Of a DNA stretch of 35,885 nt, positions 29,643-35,885 are shown piece after piece (the first letter of the stretch is position 1; every line of letters begins with the position of its first letter). Made by a program: the position numbers and the translations under genes. The stretch lies in the NCBI GenBank assembly GCA_017501495.1, contig JAFVWV010000108.1:1-35885 (forward strand), read 5' to 3'. A model generated the notes under the pieces. It searched no databases, had not been told where the DNA came from, and worked only from the letters and a program-made list of their open reading frames with translations. Source of the DNA: Bacteroidales bacterium (GTDB taxonomy: Bacteria; Bacteroidota; Bacteroidia; Bacteroidales; P3).

Positions 29643-32600
29643 TCATAGTTTTCGCACACGGAGCTGGCCTTTTTCATCGTACAGGAAACGGTGGTAGAAA
29701 CATTCTACAAGGAGTGGAAACACAAAAAGGACAAAAAATGTGGCTGTGATAAGGCCGCCGATGATGACGATGGCAAGGGGGCGTTGGCTTTCGCTGCCTA
29801 TGCCAGTGGAAAGGGCTGCAGGTAGAAGACCGAGGGTGGCCATCATGGCGGTCATAAGGATAGCTCGGATGCGGCCATGCATTGCCTCTTTTACTGCCTG
29901 TTCCAATGAACGATGGGTGCGCAATAGCGACCGTATGTCGGTGAGCATGATGACCCCATTTTGAATACATATGCCGAAAAGACAGATGAATCCTATACCT
30001 GCCGAAATGCTGAAATTGAACCCTGTTATCCACAGGATGAGCAGTCCTCCTACGGCAGCGGCAGGTACCCCGGTCAGCACCAAGGCAGCATCACGTCCAT
30101 TGCCGAAGAGGAGATAGAGGATGAGGAAGATGAGCAGCAGACTTATAGGCACTACCTGCGTAAGGCGTCGACTTGCACGTTTCTGATTCTCAAAATCGCC
30201 GCTCCATTCAATGCGGTAGCCCTGCGGCAAGGGTACGGCCTTGCCAACGGCGACACGCGCCTCGTCGACGGCGCTGCCCATGTCGCGGTCGCGCACCGAG
30301 AACTTGACAGCACAATACCGCTCGTGGTTCTCGCGGTAAACTATGAGTGGGCCGACGATGGTGCGGATGGTAGCCAGCTCGCTGATGGGCAGCATGCTTG
30401 CATCGCGTGCCGGTACCAGGATACGTCCGATTTGTTCAGGGGTGTTGCGATAGGCGCTGTCATAGCGCACGACCAGGTCGAACTTCCGTTCGTCCTCGTA
30501 GACCTGTGTGGCGGCTTTGCCACCTATGGCCATCTCTATGGTTCGCTGCACGGCATCCTTCTCTACGCCATAACGTGCCAAGCGGCTCTCGTCGATTTCA
30601 ATACGCAATTCAGGCTGCCCAATATTGCGCAGCACTCCGAGGTCGGCAATACCACGTATGGGACGCATGACGCTATCCACCATCAATGCCAATCGCTCAG
30701 CCTCATACAAGTCGGGTCCGAAAACTTTGGCCACAATGGCACCTTTCACACCGCTGACTGCCTCTTCGACGTTGTCGCTTATGGGTTGAGAGAAGTTGAA
30801 ATCGATGCCCGCGTGACGTTCCAGCGTCGTCTGCATGTCGGCAATCAGCGCCTCTTTGCTGCGGTGCCCTTTCCATTGTCGATTGGGGTGCAGCTTGACG
30901 AAGAGCTCGATGTTGTAGAAACCCGTGGCGTCGGTGCCGTCGTTGGGGCGACCCGTCTGGGTCATCACCTCGCTCACCTCGTCGAACCGCACCACCTCGT
31001 TCCGCAGCCGGTTGGCCATCTTCACGCTCTCGCCGAGCGAGATGCTCTGCGGCATGGTGGCGCGGATGTAGATGCTTCCCTCGTCCATTTGCGGTAAAAA
31101 CTCGGTGCCCAGAAGGAAGAAAACACCCAGGCCGCCAAGCGTCAGTACCACCGCCACTGGCACCACCACCCTGCGGCGACAGTGCAGCCAGGCAAAGACG
31201 CTGTCGCACACACGGTTCACCACCTCTAGGAAACGGTTGCGGTGCTCATGCACATCTTTCTTCAGCAACATCGACGATAGCACAGGGACCAGCGTCAGCG
31301 TGAAAACCAATGCTCCAAAAAGGGCAAAACTGAGCGTGAAAGCCAGTGGCGAGAACATCTTCCCCTCCACTTTCTGGAAGGCGAAGATGGGCATTAGAGC
31401 GGTGATGATGATGAGTTTGGAGAAGGCTACCGAACGGGCTTTCTCGTTGGCCGTCGCCCGGATGGCACCGCCCTTGCTCCATCGTGCAAAAGCCTCGCGC
31501 CCCATTCGCCGCTGGCGGTCGTCGAGCATCACGAAGATGCCCTCCACCATCACCACGGCACCATCGATGATGATTCCGAAATCGATGGCACCCATCGACA
31601 GCAGATTGGAACTCATTCCGCATAGCCGCAGACAGATAAAAGCAAACAAAAGAGCCAGCGGGATAACCACAGAGACGATGACCGTGGTACGCCAGTCACG
31701 CATGAAAAGCAACACCACGAGTGTCACCAGCAGTATGCCTTCCAGTACATTGTGCAGCACCGTCTTGATGGCTAGGTTTACAAGGTCTTCGCGGTCGTAG
31801 AAAGGTTCGATGGTCACATCGGCTGGCAACTCGCGCTGTATCTCGGCCATTTTCTCTTTCAGTGCGGCGATGACTTTCTCGCTGTTCTCACCCTTGTGCA
31901 TCACCACGATGCCCTCTACCACATCATCTGCTCCGCCTCGTCCCACCTGTCCCAGCGGCGGTTTGTAGCTTTCGCTGACTGTGGCCACGTGGCGCACCAG
32001 TACCGGTACACCGCCGAGGTTCTTCACCACGATGTTGCCAATCTCCTCCGTGTTGTTCAGCAGGCCGATGCCGCGCACTACGTAGGCCTCGCCGCCGCGC
32101 TCTATCACGTCGCCGCCCACGTTGACATTGCTGCCCGCCAACGCCTCGTAGAGCTCGATGGCCGAGATGCCATATTGTGTCAGCCTCCCAGGTCGGCACT
32201 CACCTCAAAGGTGCGCACCTTGCCGCCGAAGCTCACCACGTCGGCTACTCCGGACACGCTGCGCAGCCGTCGCTCGATGACCCAATCCTGGAGGGTCTTC
32301 TGCTCGCTCACCGTGAGGCTGTCGCTATGCAGGGTGTAGCGATAGACCTCGCCCGTGGGGCCGTAGAGCGGTTGCACTTCGGGGCTCACGCCGTCGGGCA
32401 GGTCGGCATTGGAGAGTAGGTTGTATATCTGCTGCCGTGCAAAGTCGGCGTCGGCGTGGTCGTCGAAGAGCACCGTCACCACCGAGAGCCCGAAGAGCGT
32501 GGTGCTGCGGATGTCGGTCTTCTGCTGCACCGAGTTCATGGCTATCTCGATGGGGATGCTGACAAATTTCTCAATTTCTTCGGCCGAGCGGCCGGGCCAT

Positions 32601-32761
32601 TGCGTGATGATGGTCACCTTGGTTTGCGTCACGTCGGGGAAGGCATCGACAGGCGTCTGCTGGAAGCACACCACGCCAGCCACCACCGCTACCGCCGTGA
32701 GCAGCAGCACCAATGTCCGCTGGCGCAGCGAGGTGCTGATAATGCGGTCGATAAGACTCAT
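29643..32761 (-). pseudogene. CzcA-type heavy-metal RND efflux pump, interrupted by a one-base deletion
   Basis: Two adjacent frames make one inner-membrane RND pump. The first (32761-32180, 193 residues) has the N-terminal helix and 'QTPVDAFPDVTQTKVTIITQ', 'WPGRSAEEIEKFVSIPIE'; the second continues with 'LTQYGISAIELYEALAGSNV' through the porter and membrane domains to 'KGQLRVRKL'. The join is at 32181-32192, where the expected …ADLGRLTQYG… reads …ADLGG-stop. The whole span is 3119 bases, exactly one short of 1040 codons. The TM4 region 'DFGIIIDGAVVMVEGIF' (about 394-403 of the repaired protein) is the signature of divalent-cation (CzcA/HME) pumps. Either a recent inactivation or a sequencing error, since the rest of the frame is intact. 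It starts in the adaptor stop (ATGA). Confidence 0.88.
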
Positions 32762-33582
32762 GGCTCAATATTTATTGTGGCGAACATGCCGGGCAGGAGG
32801 TGGCGGTCGCGATTTAAGAGGACTATGCGGACTTTCATGGTTTTGCTGTCGGGGTCGAGAGCGGAATAGACCTTGTCGACGGTGCCACGCCAGGTCTCGT
32901 CGGGATGGGCAAGGGTGGTGACGCTAACGGTGTCGCCTTCGTGCACACGACTGATGTCGCTCTCGTAGACGTCCCCCATCACCCATACCTTGCTGATGTC
33001 GGCCACCTCGAGCATGAGGTCGCCGGCCTGCACATACTGTCCGTTTGTCACCTCGCGCCGCAGCACGGTGCCTCGTCGCCAGGCACGGATGTCGCCCGTG
33101 GCCACCGCGGCCTGCTGTGAGAGGGCTGTCATTGCCACTTCGCAGCGTTCCATGGCCTCGGTCAGTTCGCGCTCCGATACCAGGCCGTCGTTGTAGAGCG
33201 ACGATTTCAGCTTCATTTCCCTGTCGGCAAGGTAGTATTCTGATTCGACCTGCCGCCGCTGGATGTTGCGCTCGGCGGTTTCGCGTCCCAGCAGCCGGGC
33301 TATCAGCATGCCCGCACTCACGTCGTCGCCCACCTCAACGGTAAGCCCTTCCACCCTGCCGTCAACGGGCGCGACAATCCTCTCGGTGCGCGAAGGGTCT
33401 GCGACAACGGTGCCCGTCAGCGTGAGGGTGGCAACGGAGGCAGGCATCCCCGACGGTTTGGCAGATGGCAATACCGCTTCGATGGCAGACGGTGCCGTAA
33501 TCTCGGCATCCTGCCCGCCATTGCAGGCAACGAACAAAAGGGCTACGGCCAGTGAAAGTGAAGTTGTCGTTTTCGTCATCAT
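32758..33582 (-). CDS. Periplasmic adaptor (CusB/CzcB-type membrane fusion protein), short form
   Basis: A 274-residue lipoprotein (VALLFVACNGG lipobox) linking the RND pump to the outer-membrane channel. It has a barrel-sandwich half ('RIVAPVDGRVEGLTVEVGDD' with 'AGMLIARLLG'), a short helical hairpin (about 105-160), the second lipoyl half ('GTVLRREVTNGQYVQAGDLM') and a beta-barrel ('KVWVMGDVYESDISRVHEGD' to 'LLPGMFATINIEP'). It stops right after the beta-barrel, so the membrane-proximal domain usual in CusB/CzcB (350-400 residues) is missing. Two adjacent ATGs could serve as start. It overlaps the pump gene by 4 bases and follows the channel gene by 9 bases. Confidence 0.9.
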   Translation of the reverse strand: MMTKTTTSLSLAVALLFVACNGGQDAEITAPSAIEAVLPSAKPSGMPASVATLTLTGTVVADPSRTERIVAPVDGRVEGLTVEVGDDVSAGMLIARLLGRETAERNIQRRQVESEYYLADREMKLKSSLYNDGLVSERELTEAMERCEVAMTALSQQAAVATGDIRAWRRGTVLRREVTNGQYVQAGDLMLEVADISKVWVMGDVYESDISRVHEGDTVSVTTLAHPDETWRGTVDKVYSALDPDSKTMKVRIVLLNRDRHLLPGMFATINIEP

Positions 33583-33591
33583 TATCTTTTT

Positions 33592-34842
33592 TTATTGTCT
33601 GTCAACTATTCTATACACTTCCGCTCCGGTGGCCAGGTTGTAGTCGAGAGCTGCCGTGAGGAGGGCTCCGCGCGCGGCCACCGTCATCTCCTGCGCTTCG
33701 CGCCAGGCGGTGTAGATATCTATCAGTTCGAGCAACGAGAGGTTGTGGGCAAGGTATTGCCGTTCCACACCCTCAATATCCCACTCGGCGAGGCTATCGG
33801 ATTCCGCCACCAGACAGCGGCATTGCGCCAGACGTTCTGCGGCAAGGGCCAGCTGCTGACATTGCTCGCGCTCGGCCGCCGCAAGCATCGTCTGCCGCCG
33901 GTCGCGCTCCACCTCAGCACTGCGGATAGCGCCGCGATTGCGGTCGAAGAGAGGCAGCGTGATACTGGCCCCCACGGCCCAGAAGTTGTGACCTATGTTG
34001 CCGTTCTTGTCATACTCCACGCCCACGTTCACCCGTGGCCAAGCCAACGCTTTCTGTAGCCGAATTTCGGCATCGGCGGCTTCGCAGAGCGATGCATGGT
34101 AGCGCAGCAGTGCCGACTGTTCCAAGATGCTGTCAGAGGGAGCCGGCTCGTCGTTCAGATCAAGTTCCCCGATGCCGAACCCCGTCTCTTCCAGTCCTAG
34201 CATTACGGCCAATGCCGTTTTGCACTCGGCCACCGTAGCCTGGCGTTCCAACTGTTCCGAGAGCAGACCCAGGCGCAGGGTTTCCAGCCGTCGCACCTCC
34301 ACCAGTGATACCGCCTGCGGGTTGCGGCGGTAGGCGTCGAGGATGCGCTCCACGCTCTCGAGTTCGCCCCCTATCAATGCCGCCCTGCGCTGCACCGCCC
34401 ACAGCTCGCACAGTTGCCGTTTCATCTGCATAGAGAGGCTGAAAGCCGTCCAGTCGTAGTCGGCCTGCGAGGCCCGTAGTTCGGCATCGGAGCGGCCAAT
34501 GCGGTGGCTGCGACCGATGGGCAGCGGCTGGCTGACGCTGATGTCCACCTCGCCGTCGTTGCCGGGGTCGAGCCAGCGGCTGTTCAGGGGGTTATAGAGA
34601 TTGTAGATACCGCTCACCTCGGGGTTCTCCCAGCGTCGTGCCTGCCGGGCGTTGGCTTCAGCCTCGGTGCAGGCGAGGCGTGACAAGCGGAGCTCGGCAT
34701 TGCGCTCGGCAAGGAGCTGTTCGGCCTGAAGGACCGTGAGCGTGTCGATAATCTCCGTGTGGACGCTGTCTGCGCCGTCGCCCGCCCCACCTACACCACT
34801 GAAAGCCAGAAAAATAGTCAGAATTGCATTTCCATAAAACAT
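33592..34842 (-). CDS. TolC-family outer-membrane efflux channel (CzcC/CusC-like)
   Basis: A 416-residue outer-membrane factor forming the exit duct of the tripartite pump. A signal peptide-like start (MFYGNAILTIFLAFSG) is followed by the two TolC repeats of long helices and strands: 'LTVLQAEQLLAERNAELRLS', 'NPEVSGIYNLYNPL', 'ISVSQPLPIG', then 'ALAWPRVNVGVEYDKNGNIG', 'VGASITLPLFDRNRG' and 'LAHNLSLLELIDIYTAWREA'. The frame is open 8 codons upstream to 34866, but the ATG at 34842 starts the signal peptide. A TATCTTTG box at 34854-34847 lies too close to be its promoter if this start is right. First gene after the sensor kinase. Confidence 0.9.
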   Translation of the reverse strand: MFYGNAILTIFLAFSGVGGAGDGADSVHTEIIDTLTVLQAEQLLAERNAELRLSRLACTEAEANARQARRWENPEVSGIYNLYNPLNSRWLDPGNDGEVDISVSQPLPIGRSHRIGRSDAELRASQADYDWTAFSLSMQMKRQLCELWAVQRRAALIGGELESVERILDAYRRNPQAVSLVEVRRLETLRLGLLSEQLERQATVAECKTALAVMLGLEETGFGIGELDLNDEPAPSDSILEQSALLRYHASLCEAADAEIRLQKALAWPRVNVGVEYDKNGNIGHNFWAVGASITLPLFDRNRGAIRSAEVERDRRQTMLAAAEREQCQQLALAAERLAQCRCLVAESDSLAEWDIEGVERQYLAHNLSLLELIDIYTAWREAQEMTVAARGALLTAALDYNLATGAEVYRIVDRQ

Positions 34843-34876
34843 GCTGCAAAGATACCGACTCTCCACGTGTCAGCAC

Positions 34877-34905
34877 ATTAGAAACCTCATAGATAGGATT
34901 AGAAA
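34877..34905. promoter_or_regulatory. Direct repeats between kinase and efflux genes (candidate response-regulator site)
   Basis: ATTAGAAA occurs at 34877-34884 and 34898-34905, 21 bases apart start to start, so both face the same side of the helix. They lie 35-63 bases upstream of the channel gene ATG and just downstream of the kinase stop. OmpR-family regulators of metal-efflux operons bind such direct repeats, but no regulator gene is in the window. Confidence 0.4.
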
Positions 34906-34926
34906 ACTGTAAGGAAGGGAGACCTG

Positions 34927-35885
34927 CTATTTTGAAAAGCGGATGGTGAAGATGGTGTTCTCTGAGGATGAGGTGACGGTGAGCTGGGCACCGTTGCGCT
35001 GGAGCAGGGTGTGGGCCAAGGCGAGGCCGATGCCGTGGCCGGGGATGCCGTCGGCGTTGGCGGCACGGTAGAAGGGGTCGAAGATGTGTTCCAGCTCCTC
35101 GGCGGGGATGGGGCTGCCGTGGTTGGTGACGGAGACGGTGGGATATTCGGCATGGACCACCACGGAGCTCCCGTCGCCGTATTTGACGGCGTTGCCGATA
35201 AGGTTCCTTATGGCGATGTACAGCGCATCGGAGTCCATCTTCACGCGGAAGGAACCGTGGATATAAAGATTGTGGGGAGGCAACTCGTACTGGAAGAACC
35301 ATTCCGAAAGGTCGATGCTCTCTGCTTTCTGCGGACGGTTGCGTGCATCGTCGATTGCCAGCAGTTGTATGATGATACCATTGATGCGGTCGACCTGTTT
35401 TGCGATGCGCATCAGTGCCGAGCGGTATTCTTCGGGACTGCGGTCGCGCAACAGGGTCACGTCGCATTCGCCACTGATGACGGCCAGCGGGTTGTTGATT
35501 TCGTGCTGTGCATTGTTGACAAACATTTTCTCGGTCTGATAATTCTGGTCGATGCGGTTCACCATACGCGATGCCCAGAGGCGGCTGACGAGCCATAGCA
35601 GCAGCGAGGCACCGAGGACGAACACCACCAGCAGCAGACGCATGGTGTGGGCAATCTCGTCGCCGTAAGGGTTGCGGCTCAGCACCACGCTGGCGAACGT
35701 GCCGCTGTTGTCGTAGTAGAGCAGGGCTGTGCCCACCTCGCCCTCGTGGTCGAAGTGGACAACCTCGCCACGAAGCAACGAGGCGATCTGGGAACCTGTG
35801 AGTAGCGAGGAAAGTGCAGTCTCGATACTGTCTTTGGGGACGAATAGCTCTCGCGAGGTAGGAATGGCATGTTGGCTGCGCTGCA
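34927..35885 (-). CDS. Sensor histidine kinase, partial at the N-terminus
   Basis: The frame is open to the window end, so the first part is missing; about 319 residues are seen. The end of a periplasmic sensor region ('GTALLYYDNSGTFASVVLSR') is followed by a membrane helix (LLLVVFVLGASLLLWLV, near 35580-35640). Then come the HisKA helix with the phospho-acceptor in 'NNAQHEINNPLAVISGE' (His codon near 35505) and the ATP-binding domain: N-box 'IAIRNLIGNAVKYGDG' (near 35175-35210), F-box 'HIFDPFYRA' and G2 'GHGIGLALAHTLLQRNGA' (near 35011-35040). It lies 84 bases upstream of the efflux genes on the same strand, so it probably senses metal or envelope stress for them (CusS/CzcS-like); the signal is inferred. 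Its partner response regulator should lie just outside the window. Confidence 0.92.
   Translation of the reverse strand, partial: QRSQHAIPTSRELFVPKDSIETALSSLLTGSQIASLLRGEVVHFDHEGEVGTALLYYDNSGTFASVVLSRNPYGDEIAHTMRLLLVVFVLGASLLLWLVSRLWASRMVNRIDQNYQTEKMFVNNAQHEINNPLAVISGECDVTLLRDRSPEEYRSALMRIAKQVDRINGIIIQLLAIDDARNRPQKAESIDLSEWFFQYELPPHNLYIHGSFRVKMDSDALYIAIRNLIGNAVKYGDGSSVVVHAEYPTVSVTNHGSPIPAEELEHIFDPFYRAANADGIPGHGIGLALAHTLLQRNGAQLTVTSSSENTIFTIRFSK

Overview
The window reads as chromosomal DNA from a Bacteroidales bacterium, probably gut or rumen associated. Evidence: a giant fibronectin-type III adhesin ending in a type IX secretion (T9SS) sorting domain; promoters of the Bacteroidota type (TTTG, about 20 bp, TAnnTTTG) at 258-289, 13861-13892 and 29084-29114; few Shine-Dalgarno sequences; and families typical of the order (DUF4248, a DUF6266-like protein, ECF sigma plus membrane anti-sigma pairs). 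The species cannot be named from this sequence.

Layout. 1-15,000 is a GC-rich, mostly core backbone on the plus strand: an inverted repeat and promoter, the 2676-residue adhesin, a perfect terminator, phosphoglucomutase/phosphomannomutase, then a tight operon of a small membrane protein, recR and a NagZ-like GH3 lipoprotein. It converges on a GtrA-like gene and a secreted protein gene. These share a divergent promoter region with an orphan CoA-transferase subunit A, which has its own terminator.

15,050-29,450 is an accessory region. (i) A minus-strand operon of five tightly coupled genes (18814 down to 15050) encodes two DUF488 proteins, a dual-OB protein with a coiled-coil tail, a SLOG/SANT/PD-(D/E)XK/SANT protein and a YraN-family nuclease. 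An ORF6N gene lies just upstream. This is the best candidate for an undescribed nucleic-acid or nucleotide-sensing system. (ii) A scar follows: a pyruvate:ferredoxin oxidoreductase C-terminal fragment, a GC-rich segment with no credible gene, and repeats. (iii) An AT-rich block holds a 666-residue winged-helix/PIN/transmembrane protein, a fragment of a spanin-like gene, a secreted protein, an anti-sigma factor, an ECF sigma factor and a lipoprotein. (iv) A phage-like cassette without head or terminase genes runs 28004 to 24741: DUF6266-like protein, two small proteins with tail-fibre-like ends, T7-lysozyme-type amidase, a membrane-anchored coiled coil and a unimolecular spanin-like lipoprotein. 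Three of its gene starts are preceded by the same 9-bp tandem repeat. (v) A NYN-domain nuclease gene with an attenuator-like leader, and a DUF4248 gene.

29,643-35,885 is a metal-efflux locus on the minus strand: sensor histidine kinase (cut by the window end), TolC-like outer-membrane protein, CusB/CzcB-type adaptor and CzcA-type RND pump. The pump gene carries a one-base deletion. A pair of direct repeats between kinase and efflux genes may be a response-regulator site.

All family calls were made by eye from translated sequence; no database search was run.
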